Notes: generated from the letters alone by a model not told the origin. DNA of 64,000 nt from Pararhizobium qamdonense (GCF_029277445.1 NZ_CP119566.1:3846001-3910000), one strand, 5' to 3'. Positions 52,339 to 61,807 are shown, numbered from the stretch's first letter. Numbers and translations: made by a program.

Positions 52339-52390
52339 GGGGACATACCGGACTAAAATACTTACCGGTGATAACGGCTCGGCATCATGC
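52339..52390 (-). promoter_or_regulatory. conserved flagellin leader block, flaA copy
   Basis: On the minus strand GCATGATGCC ... CACCGGTAAG...AGTCCGGTATGTCCCC, ending 35 nt before the flaA ATG. It matches the flaB and flaC blocks in the GCATGA-N-GC and CCGGWATGTYCC ends, with differing middle sequence. Confidence 0.65.
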
Positions 52391-52624
52391 CACTCGGCTC
52401 CTGTTGGTCAGGAAGTCCAAATCCGTTATGTGAGGGTAATGTCGCAGGCAAACATTGCGATATGTTTAAATGGCCCGCAGACAGACGGCAAGCGCGCCGT
52501 GCCGGCACTGACGGCACTGATCGACACAGATTTTAAATTTAATTTACAATTCAATGACTTATGAATTTTTCGGCAGATGCATTCCGCTCGAAAAAGAGAC
52601 GGAACGTTAACCATGCCAACCGGT
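52391..52624. other. intergenic region upstream of flaA
   Basis: No gene; a plus-strand 75-aa frame (52337-52564) and a minus frame (52426-52671) have no ribosome binding site or family features. The AT-rich stretch 52529-52560 (TTTTAAATTTAATTTACAA) is a plausible distal promoter/enhancer zone and contains a near CtrA half (TTAA-N7-TTAC). Confidence 0.5.
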
Positions 52625-53362
52625 TCAGTTGAACGATCGTACCAGGCTGCCGACCAGGAGGTTCCAGCCATCGATCAGGACAAAGAACAGAATCTTGAAC
52701 GGCAGCGAGATCGAGGTGGGCGGCAGCATCATCATGCCCATCGCCATGGTGATGGTGGCGACGATCAGGTCGATCACCAGGAACGGCAGCATGATCAAAA
52801 AGCCGATCTCGAACCCGCGCCTGATCTCCGAAATCATGAAGGCCGGCACGACGGCGCGCAGATCGACCCTGTCGCCAACGACGACCGTTTGTCCCTTTTC
52901 CTGGGCGATATCGATGAACAGCTGCAGGTCCTTGTCGCGCGTGTTGGCGAGCATGAATTCGCGGAACGGCTCGGCGATACGCGTCATCGCTTCGGTTTCG
53001 TTGATCTGGTTCTGCAGGAGAGGATTGACGCCATTCTGCCAGGCCCGGTCGAAGGTCGGAGCCATGACGTAAAAGGTCATGAACAGCGCAAGGCTGACCA
53101 TGATCATGTTGGAGGGTGTCGTCGCCAGCCCCATGCCGGTGCGCAGGATCGCAAACGCGATGACGAAGCGTGGAAAGCTCGTCACCATGATGAGAATGCC
53201 GGGAGCGACCGACAGGACAGTCAGAAGCCCGAAGGTACGGATGATCCAGGATGCTACCGAGCCGTCGATAGGCGTGTTGAGGATATCGGCGGGAAAGCCT
53301 TGCGCTCCCGCGATACCCGACATCGCCAGCATGGCGGCTATGAATGCGATAGTCCGGATCAT
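52625..53362 (-). CDS. fliP: flagellar export gate protein FliP
   Basis: 245 residues from the ATG at 53362 (MIRTIAFIAAMLAM), matching the usual FliP length; a start at 53401 (MSSSGHL) would overlap fliL by 32 nt and cannot be excluded. A cleavable or signal-like N-terminus (1-20) precedes the four helices. The family signature FRFVIAFAILR-type (SFPRFVIAFAILRTG) and the C-terminal MLPFLVIDLIVATITMAMGMMMLPP are visible. FliP forms the pentameric core of the export gate. It is the last gene of the flgF-led operon. Confidence 0.94.
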   Translation of the reverse strand: MIRTIAFIAAMLAMSGIAGAQGFPADILNTPIDGSVASWIIRTFGLLTVLSVAPGILIMVTSFPRFVIAFAILRTGMGLATTPSNMIMVSLALFMTFYVMAPTFDRAWQNGVNPLLQNQINETEAMTRIAEPFREFMLANTRDKDLQLFIDIAQEKGQTVVVGDRVDLRAVVPAFMISEIRRGFEIGFLIMLPFLVIDLIVATITMAMGMMMLPPTSISLPFKILFFVLIDGWNLLVGSLVRSFN

Positions 53363-53369
53363 GAGCGAA

Positions 53370-53921
53370 TCATTGAATAACAAATGTCCTGAAGATGACA
53401 TTGGTTACGCGCCCTTCCGAGCGAAGGTCAACCCGTTCTTCGATGTCATCCTTGAGATACTGGAATCCGCGTGGCCCCTGGATCTGCTGCAGCGACACCG
53501 TTTTGAGATAGGCGGCAATGTCCTGATGGATCTGCTCGGCCATCGCAACATCGGGCGCGCCCTTGAAAAGCAGAGCAACTTCAAGCCGGATCCAGTTTTC
53601 GGTGGGATAGGCAAGATTGGTGGTGATCGCATCCAGCTGGACGACGCCATTGGCTTCGGTTGCGATTTTGGGCAGCCCTTCGTCCTTCTTGCTGGCTTCG
53701 CCCTCCGGTTTCTCCCCGGCTTTCTTCAAGGCGATCGCGGCCTTGGCGTCGTCAACGAGCTTGGCTTCCTCGGTACTGAGCGGCTTGGGCGCCAGCATGC
53801 CGCCGATCAGCCAACCGCCGCCGCCGGCGATCAATGTCAGGACCGCGAGCGCCGCGATCAGGATGACCGGCGATGACTTCTTCGGGCCGGCATGGGCGAG
53901 ATCAGCATCTTCCATCGTCAA
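53370..53921 (-). CDS. fliL: flagellar basal body-associated protein FliL
   Basis: 183 residues. It has an N-terminal cytoplasmic tail, one TM at about 18-40 (SPVILIAALAVLTLIAGGGGWLIGG), a charged linker (about 50-82, KKAGEKPEGEASKKDEG) and the periplasmic FliL domain (YPTENWIRLEVALLFKG onward). FliL associates with the stator and modulates motor output. The start could be at the second Met (MEDADL). It lies 99 bp after flgH and 8 bp before the fliP start. Confidence 0.9.
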   Translation of the reverse strand: MTMEDADLAHAGPKKSSPVILIAALAVLTLIAGGGGWLIGGMLAPKPLSTEEAKLVDDAKAAIALKKAGEKPEGEASKKDEGLPKIATEANGVVQLDAITTNLAYPTENWIRLEVALLFKGAPDVAMAEQIHQDIAAYLKTVSLQQIQGPRGFQYLKDDIEERVDLRSEGRVTNVIFRTFVIQ

Positions 53922-54020
53922 AATCCATTAAGAGTGGGCAGCAAGCCGCGCCGCGCGTCCTGCATGACGCGCTGTGGCCGCCGGGATAATTTACATTTGC
54001 CGCACGGCGTTGCCGGGCCG

Positions 54021-54731
54021 TCAGATCGGCGAAACGATGTCCATGACCTGCTGACCCCATGGCGGCTGCTGGACTTCGGTCAACCGGCCGCGTCCGCCGT
54101 AGGAAATACGAGCTTCGGCGATCTTCTCGTAGGAGATCATGTTCTTCGCATCGACGTCGTAGGGCCGGACGATGCCGGCGACGTTGAGAATGCGGATTTC
54201 GTGGTTGACCCGCACTTCCTGGGACCCGCTGATCAGCAAGTTGCCGTTTTCGAGCACGCCGGTGACGACGGCCGCGACAAGCAGGACAAGCTTTTCGGAA
54301 CGCTCCGTCGTGCCCTCACCCTTGGATTTGGTGTTGGAACCATAGTCGAGCCCGCCATTCCAGCCGAAGTCGCTCGTCTGGGATTTACCATTGGCACCGA
54401 TTTTGAAACCACTGTCATTGGTGCGGCTTCGATCCGTCTTGTTGTCGAAGGATGCCTTGTCGTCGATCCGGATATCGACCGTCAGGATATCGCCGACCTT
54501 CAATGCGCGCGCGTCCTTGAACAGGGCAGACTGGTTGTCGCTCCAGAGCGAATAGCCGTTCATGACCTGGCGCGGCTCTTTCGGATACATCGCCATCTGC
54601 GGCGTCTGGGCATATTGCAGACCGCTGCCGATCGGGCTCATGGCCGGAGCGCGGCCAATTTCGCTGATGGCCTGGTTCTGGCATCCCGACAGCAGGCTTA
54701 CGGCGAGAAGAACCGGAATTGGATATCTCAT
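54021..54731 (-). CDS. flgH: flagellar L-ring lipoprotein FlgH
   Basis: 236 residues. The lipobox LLSGC places the acylated Cys at 17 (MRYPIPVLLAVSLLSGC). The C-terminal part carries the L-ring domain (LLVAAVVTGVLENGNLLISGSQEVRVNHEIRIL). It forms the outer-membrane bushing of the rod. Its ATG overlaps the motE stop by 4 nt. Confidence 0.95.
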   Translation of the reverse strand: MRYPIPVLLAVSLLSGCQNQAISEIGRAPAMSPIGSGLQYAQTPQMAMYPKEPRQVMNGYSLWSDNQSALFKDARALKVGDILTVDIRIDDKASFDNKTDRSRTNDSGFKIGANGKSQTSDFGWNGGLDYGSNTKSKGEGTTERSEKLVLLVAAVVTGVLENGNLLISGSQEVRVNHEIRILNVAGIVRPYDVDAKNMISYEKIAEARISYGGRGRLTEVQQPPWGQQVMDIVSPI

Positions 54732-55273
54732 GACGGTTCCTTCGATGTGTCCGGGTCTGTGGCGCTGGAAATGACGTTGGTGACGACCGCCGCCTTCTCA
54801 TTGCTCATTTCGCTGAGGATGAGGCTCGACTGGCGTGGCGGAAGCTGCATGAGGATGGCGGCTGCGACGCCGGGATTGACAAGCTCGAGCTTGCTCGCCG
54901 CCGCATCCGCCTTCATGGTTTTGTAGATGCCCACAAGCCCGATCTGGGCCTGCTTGAGAAAATCGTTGCGGCGTTTCAGCCAGTCTTCGTATTCGGAGCG
55001 GCGCTTCTCAAGCGTCGCGATGCGTTCGTCGATATCGAACTGCAGCTTCTCGAGGTCTTTCTTCTGCAACAGATAGCGCTGGTCGCGCGCGGCATCGGCA
55101 ATATTGGTGCAGAACTGCTGGATCTCGTCGCCATTGGCCGGGATGCCAACGGCCGGGGCGGCAACTTCCTGCGCAAAAGCGCTGGGAATGGCCAGCATCG
55201 TGCAGCCGGCGGCGATCAGCATCAGACGGCGGCGAAGGCCACTCGAAGGGGAGGAAAGACGATATGTCATCAT
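54728..55273 (-). CDS. motE: MotE, chaperone of periplasmic MotC
   Basis: 181 residues. A signal peptide (about 1-35, ending AIPSAFAQE) precedes a mature protein with a helical coiled coil (about 65-110, QKKDLEKLQFDIDERIATLEKRRSEYEDWLKRR). The C-terminus (GVAAAILMQLPPRQSSLILSEMSNEKAA) resembles the MgtE-N-like region. MotE in Sinorhizobium is a periplasmic chaperone required for MotC stability. It is found inside the flgI-flgH gene pair only in the rhizobial lineage. It overlaps flgI and flgH by 4 nt each. Confidence 0.88.
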   Translation of the reverse strand: MMTYRLSSPSSGLRRRLMLIAAGCTMLAIPSAFAQEVAAPAVGIPANGDEIQQFCTNIADAARDQRYLLQKKDLEKLQFDIDERIATLEKRRSEYEDWLKRRNDFLKQAQIGLVGIYKTMKADAAASKLELVNPGVAAAILMQLPPRQSSLILSEMSNEKAAVVTNVISSATDPDTSKEPS

Positions 55274-56385
55274 TGCAGGACAAGCTCCGCCTGAAGGGCA
55301 CCGGCTGTCTTGATGCCCTGGAGAATGGAAATGATGCCGTCCGGTTTTACCCCAATACTGTTGAGGCCAGCCACGAGCGAGCGCAGATTGGAGCCGTTGA
55401 GGATCGCGACAGTGCCGCCATCCTCTGAGGCCTGGATGGTCGTATTCGGTTCGATCTCGGTGCGGCCGCGCGAGAACGGCTCCGGCTGCACCACGGTCGG
55501 CGTTTCCGTCACCTGGACCGTCAACGTCCCGTAACTGACGGCGACCTGATTGATCCGCACGTCCTGACCGATAACGATCGTGCCGGTTCGCTCGTTGATG
55601 ACGACGCGCGCCGGCACATCGGTCTCGACGACGAGGTTTTCGATATCGGCCATCAGCCGGGAAAGATCGGCCATCTTCGGCTTGTCGATCACAACCGCCT
55701 GGGAATCGCGGGCCTCGGCGATATTGCCGCCGAACTGGGTCTTGCCATAGCGGTTGATGGCCGCAGCCATGCCGACCGCTGTCGAAAAGTCCGGATTCCG
55801 CAGCTGCAGAACCAGATTGAACCCGTCCTTGAACTTGGCCGGCAGTTCGCGCTCGATGATCGCGCCATTGGGAACGCGGCCGGATGTGGTGATCCCTTGC
55901 GTGACGGAGGCGGCGTCGCCCTGCGCGCTGAAACCGGTGACGACGACCGACCCCTGCGCGACCGCATAGATCTGCCCGTCGGCTCCTGAAAGCGACGTCA
56001 TGACCAGCGTGCCACCGCGCAGCGAGGTGGAATCGCCGAGCGAGCCGACGGTGACGTCGATGCGGCTGCCGGGGCTGGCAAACGGCGGCAGGTTGGCCGT
56101 CACGAGGACAGCCGCGATATTCTTCGAGCGGGATTCGTTATCCTGCGTCGAGATGCCGAGATTCTGCAGCATGGCGCGCAGCGACTGCGCGGTAAACGGC
56201 GCGGAGCGCAGGCTATCGCCGGTACCCTGCAGGCCGACCACCAGACCGTAGCCGATCAGCTGGTTTTCGCGGCCCGACTGCAGCGAGGCGATGTCCTTGA
56301 TGCGCGAGGCGGCCTGCGCCGGCGCGATCGTCATCGAAAGAACGGCTGCAACTGCCAGGCACCATTTGCCGAAACGAAAGATCAT
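55270..56385 (-). CDS. flgI: flagellar P-ring protein FlgI
   Basis: 371 residues with a signal peptide (1-25, ending APAQAASR) and the strongly conserved P-ring start SRIKDIASLQSGRENQLIGYGLVVGLQGTGD. The C-terminus (DGIISILQGIKTAGALQAELVLQ) is diagnostic. It polymerises around the rod in the peptidoglycan layer. It overlaps flgA and motE starts/stops by 4 nt. Confidence 0.96.
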   Translation of the reverse strand: MIFRFGKWCLAVAAVLSMTIAPAQAASRIKDIASLQSGRENQLIGYGLVVGLQGTGDSLRSAPFTAQSLRAMLQNLGISTQDNESRSKNIAAVLVTANLPPFASPGSRIDVTVGSLGDSTSLRGGTLVMTSLSGADGQIYAVAQGSVVVTGFSAQGDAASVTQGITTSGRVPNGAIIERELPAKFKDGFNLVLQLRNPDFSTAVGMAAAINRYGKTQFGGNIAEARDSQAVVIDKPKMADLSRLMADIENLVVETDVPARVVINERTGTIVIGQDVRINQVAVSYGTLTVQVTETPTVVQPEPFSRGRTEIEPNTTIQASEDGGTVAILNGSNLRSLVAGLNSIGVKPDGIISILQGIKTAGALQAELVLQ

Positions 56386-56912
56386 TTTGCCACCACGTGA
56401 ATTGTACCGTCGTCCATCACCGTTCCGGAGACGATGATGCCGGAATCGGTGTTGCGCACCCGGATCAAGTCGCCGACTGCGGCATTCTCCAGCGGGGCGC
56501 CGCCGGCAGTGATCGTCAGGGGGCCGTTGGAAAAGACAATCCTAACGGCCTTGCCGCGTTCCACCGCATAGGGTTCGCGCAGGGCCGAGACCAGAATGAC
56601 GCGCCCCTGAAGCAGGGTCCGGCTCGTGACCTTGCCGGTCACCTGGTCGGTCGAGACGGCATAATCGCCGGTCAGAGCGGGATTGGTCACCTCGACCTCT
56701 TCCAGCCTGTGGGCATCGATGATTTCGCCCGGATAGATCGTCTGGGTCGGAATGACGGCCATACGTTTTTCGGCCAGAGCAGGATGCGAAGACAGCAGCC
56801 CGGCAGAGATTACCCCGGTCACGGCCAGCGCCCGCAGCAGGCAGTCTGCGCGGGTCGTGGCGGCTTTGAGAAGCGGCACATTGGCAGTCCGGCGAAACGT
56901 CATGTTTGCCAT
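56382..56912 (-). CDS. flgA: P-ring assembly chaperone FlgA
   Basis: 176 residues with a hydrophobic signal-like stretch (ALAVTGVISAGLLSSHPALAE) and a C-terminal SAF domain (IYPGEIIDAHRLEEVEVTNPAL onward, with TLLQGRVILVSALREPY). FlgA aids P-ring formation in the periplasm. The start MANMTFRR could begin at Met4. It overlaps the flgI start by 4 nt and follows flgG by 8 bp. Confidence 0.9.
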   Translation of the reverse strand: MANMTFRRTANVPLLKAATTRADCLLRALAVTGVISAGLLSSHPALAEKRMAVIPTQTIYPGEIIDAHRLEEVEVTNPALTGDYAVSTDQVTGKVTSRTLLQGRVILVSALREPYAVERGKAVRIVFSNGPLTITAGGAPLENAAVGDLIRVRNTDSGIIVSGTVMDDGTIHVVAK

Positions 56913-56920
56913 TCCCTCTT

Positions 56921-57709
56921 TTATCTCAGGTTCTTGCTGACCGTCGCAGCCATTTCGTCGGCGGCCTGGATGATCTTGGAGTTCATTTCATAGGCGCGCT
57001 GGGCCGAGATCAGATCGGTGATTTCCTTGACCGGATCGACATTCGACGCTTCGAGATATTTCTGCTTGATCTGGGCGTAGCCCGGATCGGCCGGCGTCCC
57101 GATGACAGGCTCGCCGGATGCCGGCGTCTGCTTGAAGAGATTGTCGCCCTGCGGCTCAAGGCCCGCCTCGTTGACGAAGTTGGCGATCGTCAGCTGGCCA
57201 AGCACGGTCGGAATGGTGTCATTGCCGACGCGAACCGAGACCTCGCCGGATGCGCTGACAGTGATTTCGCTGGCATTCGGCGGTACGGTAATCTCAGGCA
57301 CGACCGTATATCCGTCGATGGTCACGATCTGGCCGTCGGCATTGGTGTTGAAGGCACCGGCGCGGGTATAGGCCGTTTCGCCATCCGGGGTCTCGATCTG
57401 GAACCAGCCGCGTCCGACCAGCGCCATGTCCAGATTGTTGCCGGTGCTGATCAGGCTGCCTTGCAGATGCAGATTGCGCACGGCGGAGGTCTGAACGCCG
57501 AGGCCGATAATGGCGCCTTCGGGAACGATCGCCTGGTTGGCGCGATTTGGTACGCCCTGGGCGCGCTCCGTCTGGTAGAGAAGGTCGGAGAATTCCGCCC
57601 GCGCGCGCTTGTAGCCGGTGGTATTGATGTTCGCGATATTGTTCGCGATCACTTCCAGGTTCAACTGCTGGGCGTTCATGCCTGTCGCGGCGATCGAAAG
57701 AGCCTTCAT
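56921..57709 (-). CDS. flgG: flagellar distal rod protein FlgG
   Basis: 262 residues, canonical FlgG length. The N-terminus [38 protein letters not shown] and C-terminus [30 protein letters not shown] are diagnostic for the distal rod protein. Polymerises on the proximal rod; exported. It lies 12 bp after fliE. Confidence 0.96.
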   Translation of the reverse strand: MKALSIAATGMNAQQLNLEVIANNIANINTTGYKRARAEFSDLLYQTERAQGVPNRANQAIVPEGAIIGLGVQTSAVRNLHLQGSLISTGNNLDMALVGRGWFQIETPDGETAYTRAGAFNTNADGQIVTIDGYTVVPEITVPPNASEITVSASGEVSVRVGNDTIPTVLGQLTIANFVNEAGLEPQGDNLFKQTPASGEPVIGTPADPGYAQIKQKYLEASNVDPVKEITDLISAQRAYEMNSKIIQAADEMAATVSKNLR

Positions 57710-57721
57710 TGTATTTTTCCT

Positions 57722-58057
57722 TTAGATCGGCATGCGTGCGATTTCGAGATAGGCGCTGACGACCTTGTCCCGGATGGCGATGGCGGTTTGCAGCGACTGT
57801 TCGGCATTCATGACGGAATCGATGACTTCGCGGGTATTGGCCTCGCCGCGGATGCCCTGAATCGAATTGACTTCGGACTGTCTCAGGCCGTTGGTCATCT
57901 CGGTCGCCATATTGCCCATGACTTCGGCAAAGCTCTGCGTCTTGCCGGCCGTGGCAGCGCCGCCGAGAATGCTCTGCGCCGACGAGGCGCCGGATGTCGA
58001 GGTCACGTCCTTGACGGTCGAGATGGCTGCGCTGATGGTTTTGATTGCGTCGATCAT
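57722..58057 (-). CDS. fliE: flagellar rod-MS ring adaptor FliE
   Basis: 111 residues, helical, with the C-terminal FliE signature ([25 protein letters not shown]). It links the MS ring (FliF) to the proximal rod. Its start overlaps the flgC stop by one base (TAATG). The central half is Ser/Thr-rich and less conserved. Confidence 0.94.
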   Translation of the reverse strand: MIDAIKTISAAISTVKDVTSTSGASSAQSILGGAATAGKTQSFAEVMGNMATEMTNGLRQSEVNSIQGIRGEANTREVIDSVMNAEQSLQTAIAIRDKVVSAYLEIARMPI

Positions 58058-58476
58058 TATTGCGATGCCCTGAGAAGGTCGATTGTTGCGGAGATCAGGT
58101 CGCGTGCCTGCTTCGTGGTCTGGAGATTGGCCTCGTAGGAACGGTTTGCTTCCCGCATGTCGGCCATTTCGATCAGCACGTTGACGTTCGGCATCTTGAC
58201 CATGCCCTTGTCATCGGCGGCCGGATTGCCCGGATCGAATTCGACGGAGAAGTCGGAATCGTCGGTTCCCAGACGCTGAACCTCGACGGTGGAAGCACCG
58301 CTGGCACGGTCGATTTCCGCAGCGAAACTGACCGTCTTGCGGCGGTATGGGTCGAGGCCTGGCGCATCGCCCGAAGAACGGGCATTGGCGATGTTTTCCG
58401 AAACGATACGCAGGCGCGTCGATTCCGCTTCGAGGCCGGAGGCCGAGACTTTGAGAGCTGAGACCAGAGGATCCAT
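58057..58476 (-). CDS. flgC: flagellar proximal rod protein FlgC
   Basis: 139 residues, the usual length. N-terminus [34 protein letters not shown] (flg_bb_rod motif) and the C-terminal helix [31 protein letters not shown] component of the proximal rod with FlgB and FlgF. It lies 5 bp after flgB. Confidence 0.96.
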   Translation of the reverse strand: MDPLVSALKVSASGLEAESTRLRIVSENIANARSSGDAPGLDPYRRKTVSFAAEIDRASGASTVEVQRLGTDDSDFSVEFDPGNPAADDKGMVKMPNVNVLIEMADMREANRSYEANLQTTKQARDLISATIDLLRASQ

Positions 58477-58481
58477 CGAGA

Positions 58482-58865
58482 TTATTTCCGTACCGTCATG
58501 AGCATCATCCGGTGAAACGCCTTGACGAGCCCCGTATTGAGCTCGTAGTCGCGCTTGACTTCACCGGTCTTCATCAATTCCTTTTCAAGCCGGACGCTGT
58601 TGCCCGATTGCTGGACCTCGACATCATCCAGCATGCTGGTTTCCGTCACCTGCGCGGCACTGCTGCCATCGGTAAAATGCGCCGGGTTGGTGGAGGCCAT
58701 CTGGAAGCCGGTTTGCTGCAGCACGCTTTCGAACGGCTTGACGTCCTTGGCGGCATAATGCGGCGTGTTGGCGTTGGCGATGTTGCCGGCGACGACGTTC
58801 TGGCGGACTGCCAGCCATTGCGCCTGCCGGGACGCGAGATCGAAAAGCTGTATAGGTTGCATCAT
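58482..58865 (-). CDS. flgB: flagellar proximal rod protein FlgB
   Basis: 127 residues. N-terminus [33 protein letters not shown] (rod motif) and a C-terminal rod helix ([17 protein letters not shown]). First subunit of the rod. The start is at either of two adjacent ATG codons after GGAGTCGC. The 199 bp to the next upstream gene (58866-59064) hold no recognisable gene. Confidence 0.95.
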   Translation of the reverse strand: MMQPIQLFDLASRQAQWLAVRQNVVAGNIANANTPHYAAKDVKPFESVLQQTGFQMASTNPAHFTDGSSAAQVTETSMLDDVEVQQSGNSVRLEKELMKTGEVKRDYELNTGLVKAFHRMMLMTVRK

Positions 58866-59064
58866 GCGACTCCATGCTTGTTGCTGGAGAACCTATGGAC
58901 GCAATCTTGCGTGGGACTGAATTGGATGGCGTATCGGAAGCGCTGGAAATGCAGGCCTTGCGCGGTGATGCTTTTTGGCACCGCCATTGGCGGGAGGCCG
59001 CAAATGGCGGCAAGTGCCGTCATCTGCGCGGGATCGTGCCCGCGACGGATCAAAGGCCGCCCGA

Positions 59065-59604
59065 TCAGTCAGCCTGATAGATGTCGCCCTTGGAGGTGAT
59101 CATCACCCAGCGCCCGTCGCGCTGTTCCAATGTCGCAAGGCGGCTGTTGTCCGGCAAGGTCGAGCCGATGCGGACAATATACATGCCGCTGCTGTCTTCG
59201 ATCAGCGCGCGGCCATTGGCGACATGCATCAGCCTGAAAGCACTGGAAGAGGGAAAAGGCTGCTCCAGATCGTCCTGGACGCCAGGCTTCTTGGCGGCAT
59301 CGGCATTGGGGACCGTGGCGGTGGTCAACTGATCGACGGCCGATTGCGTCGCTTCGTCACGTTCCATCATCGCCGTCGGCGATGCTGAACCGCCGGGGCC
59401 TTCACGGCCGGGAATGTCGCGGGTATTGCCCTGCCAGAGCGTCGGCATCGAGAATTTGTCCTGGTGCAGGAAGGCATACCAGGGGAAAAATGTTGCGATC
59501 GCGGCAAGGGCCACGCCGGTTGCACCCAGCGCCTTGTCGATCAGGGGCGTGCGCTCGCCGCGCTTGCGCTGCGGGACGATTTCATCGGCGTCATAGTCGG
59601 TCAT
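59065..59604 (-). CDS. membrane protein of the flagellar operon, unknown (179 aa)
   Basis: One TM at about 27-46 (ALGATGVALAAIATFFPWYAFL) after a basic cytoplasmic head (RKRGERTPLID), then a periplasmic part with a Pro/Ala/Asp linker (about 55-110). The C-terminal beta-rich stretch (MHVANGRALIEDSSGMYIVRIGSTLPDNSRLATLEQRDGRWVMIT) looks like a small SH3/barrel-type domain. A gene of this kind sits between fliI and flgB in rhizobial clusters, so it likely acts in flagellar assembly or the stator. It starts 3 bp after the fliI stop. No characterised family recognised. Confidence 0.7.
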   Translation of the reverse strand: MTDYDADEIVPQRKRGERTPLIDKALGATGVALAAIATFFPWYAFLHQDKFSMPTLWQGNTRDIPGREGPGGSASPTAMMERDEATQSAVDQLTTATVPNADAAKKPGVQDDLEQPFPSSSAFRLMHVANGRALIEDSSGMYIVRIGSTLPDNSRLATLEQRDGRWVMITSKGDIYQAD

Positions 59605-59607
59605 GGC

Positions 59608-61002
59608 TCATCCCCTCCGCATGCTTGCGGCCTGACCGGCGTTGGCTGCCGCCTTCAGCGCATTGGCAAGGTCGGTGAACGCATCGAAGGCCGGGCGTTC
59701 GCCGGGTGTCTGTTTCAAGATGTCGTAGATGACGGGAACCTGCTTGATCGCCATGTCGAGATCCGGATCGCTGCCGGGCCTGTAACCGCCGATCAGCCGG
59801 AGATCGCGGGTTTCCTCAAAGCGGTGGATCAGCGATTTCAGACGCCCGACCAGCTTTTCCTGATCCGGCGTCCAGGCTTTTCGCGCCAGACGCGATACGG
59901 AGGCCAAGGGATTGACCGGCGGATAGCGGCCTTCCTCGGCAAGGCTGCGGTCCATGACGATATGGCCATCGAGAATACCGCGCGTGGAGTCGGCGATCGG
60001 ATCGTTGTGATTGTCGCCATCGACGAGAATGGAAATGATCGCGGTGATCGTTCCTGCCCCTTCGGCGCCAGGACCTGCGCGTTCCAACAGTCGTGGAAGC
60101 TCTGTAAAGACCGAAGCGGGATAGCCGCGCGCGATCGGCGGCTCGCCCGAGGCGGTTGCGACCTCACGGATGGCATGGGCAAACCGGGTGACGCTGTCGA
60201 CGATCAAAAGCACGTTGTCGCCCTGGTCGCGGTAATGTTCTGCAATGGTGACGGCGGTCAGCGGCGCCATCTTGCGCAGCATCGGGCTTTCATCGCTGGT
60301 GGCGACCACGGCAACTGACTTGGACAGGTTTTCCCCCAGCGTGTCTTCGATGAATTCGCGCACTTCACGGCCACGTTCGCCGACCAGCGCGATGACAACC
60401 TTGTCGAAGGCATCGGCGCGCGCAAGCATCGACAGCAAGGTGGATTTGCCAACGCCGGAGCCGGCGAAGACGCCGAGACGCTGGCCAAGGCAGAGCGGCG
60501 AAAAAATGTCGATGGCCCGCACCCCGGTGCGAAAGCCGTGCTCGACGCGCTTGCGGGTCATCGAGGGCGGTGCGGTATTGGAGATCGGCCGGCGGATATC
60601 GCCCTGCAGCAGCGGACCGCGTCCGTCGATTGGCTCGCCCAGCGAATTGATGGTGCGGCCGCACCAGCTTTCCGTCGGCGCGATGCGGAAAGCGCCTTTG
60701 CGGATGACCGTGTCGTGAATGCCGATCGGGTCGCCCGGTTCGATCGGGCAGACGACAACGATGTCCTGCTCGACCTTGACGACTTCTCCGAGATGAACGC
60801 CGGTCGAGCTCTTATGCGCCACGAACTCGCCCAGGCGGACATGCCGGGAAAGGCCGGTGACCGTGTAATACCCTGCCGAAATCGACTGGACATGGCCGCC
60901 GGGTGCGATCGAGAATTCCGGATTGGAGTATCGCCCGACGAGGCCGCCAAGAGCGGCCAGCGACGTCGAGGAATTGCTGATCTGGAGTTTATCGTTCTGC
61001 AT
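59608..61002 (-). CDS. fliI: flagellar export ATPase FliI
   Basis: 464 residues of the F1-beta-like FliI/YscN family. Walker A is GVFAGSGVGKST (177-188), and Walker B is NVLLIVDSVTRFAHAIREV near 263. The N-terminal region (1-95) is the FliI beta-barrel. It powers initial substrate release at the export gate with FliH. It lies after flgF in the same operon, with a 78-bp gap. Confidence 0.96.
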   Translation of the reverse strand: MQNDKLQISNSSTSLAALGGLVGRYSNPEFSIAPGGHVQSISAGYYTVTGLSRHVRLGEFVAHKSSTGVHLGEVVKVEQDIVVVCPIEPGDPIGIHDTVIRKGAFRIAPTESWCGRTINSLGEPIDGRGPLLQGDIRRPISNTAPPSMTRKRVEHGFRTGVRAIDIFSPLCLGQRLGVFAGSGVGKSTLLSMLARADAFDKVVIALVGERGREVREFIEDTLGENLSKSVAVVATSDESPMLRKMAPLTAVTIAEHYRDQGDNVLLIVDSVTRFAHAIREVATASGEPPIARGYPASVFTELPRLLERAGPGAEGAGTITAIISILVDGDNHNDPIADSTRGILDGHIVMDRSLAEEGRYPPVNPLASVSRLARKAWTPDQEKLVGRLKSLIHRFEETRDLRLIGGYRPGSDPDLDMAIKQVPVIYDILKQTPGERPAFDAFTDLANALKAAANAGQAASMRRG

Positions 61003-61080
61003 GCCGGTTCCTGCCGTCTGCCCGCGAAACCGGTAAAATGCGCCGGGGCGTGGCCTTGGTCCTGTCGAATATCAAGTGGG

Positions 61081-61806
61081 TTATTTGCTGCCGCCGAGCG
61101 TCTTGATCGCTTCGCTCATCGACGTTTCGCTATCGCGCATCAGGGCCGAGATATTCTCGAAGGCGCGCGACACCATGATCAGCTGCGACATTTCCTGAAC
61201 CGGGTTGACGTTGGATTCCTCGACATAGCCCTGCATCACGCCGACATCGAAGCGATCGACGACTGGTTCCGGTTCTCGGCTGGGAATGACGGCGCTGTTG
61301 TCGTAGCGCGAAAAGCCATTGCTGAAATTGGCCTCATAGAGGCCGAGTACGGCAACCTGGGTTCCGTCCTGCTGGATGGCACCATCGGCGCCGACCTTGA
61401 TCTCGGAGGCTTGCGAATTGAGCTGGATCGGAGCACCGCCCGCATCCAGCACCGGATATCCACGCAGCGTAACGAGATCGCCGGTTTCCGTCAGGGTGAA
61501 GCGCCCGTCACGGGTGAGCGCCTGGCCGCCGGGTGTCTCGATCTGGAACCAGGCGTCGCCCTTGATGGCGAAATCCAGCTGGTTGCCGGTCTGGCTGAGG
61601 CCGCCATTGTTGGTATTGAGAAATTCCTTGCCCTCCGACACGAACGAAACCTTGGTCGGCCGCGTATCGCCCAGCACCTGGTTGAACTTCACTTCCGTCG
61701 AGCGGAAACCGACGGTGCTGGAATTGGCGACATTGTCGGCCAGCGTGTTCATGCGTTTTTCAAGCGCCATCTGCGACGAGACGGCCACGTACATACCGGT
61801 CTGCAT
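61081..61806 (-). CDS. flgF: flagellar proximal rod protein FlgF
   Basis: 241 residues. N-terminus MQTGMYVAVSSQMALEKRMNTLADNVANSSTVGFRSTEVKF (rod/hook motif) and C-terminal VNPVQEMSQLIMVSRAFENISALMRDSETSM. A proximal rod component. Its start overlaps none; it begins 2 bp after the DUF1217 stop. It is the second gene of the leftward operon that includes the rod and rings. Confidence 0.94.
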   Translation of the reverse strand: MQTGMYVAVSSQMALEKRMNTLADNVANSSTVGFRSTEVKFNQVLGDTRPTKVSFVSEGKEFLNTNNGGLSQTGNQLDFAIKGDAWFQIETPGGQALTRDGRFTLTETGDLVTLRGYPVLDAGGAPIQLNSQASEIKVGADGAIQQDGTQVAVLGLYEANFSNGFSRYDNSAVIPSREPEPVVDRFDVGVMQGYVEESNVNPVQEMSQLIMVSRAFENISALMRDSETSMSEAIKTLGGSK

Positions 61807-61807
61807 T

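Noticed and set aside
52337..52564. 75-aa plus-strand frame in the flaA upstream region
   Set aside because: No ribosome binding site and no recognisable protein character; it overlaps the conserved leader block and AT-rich control region.
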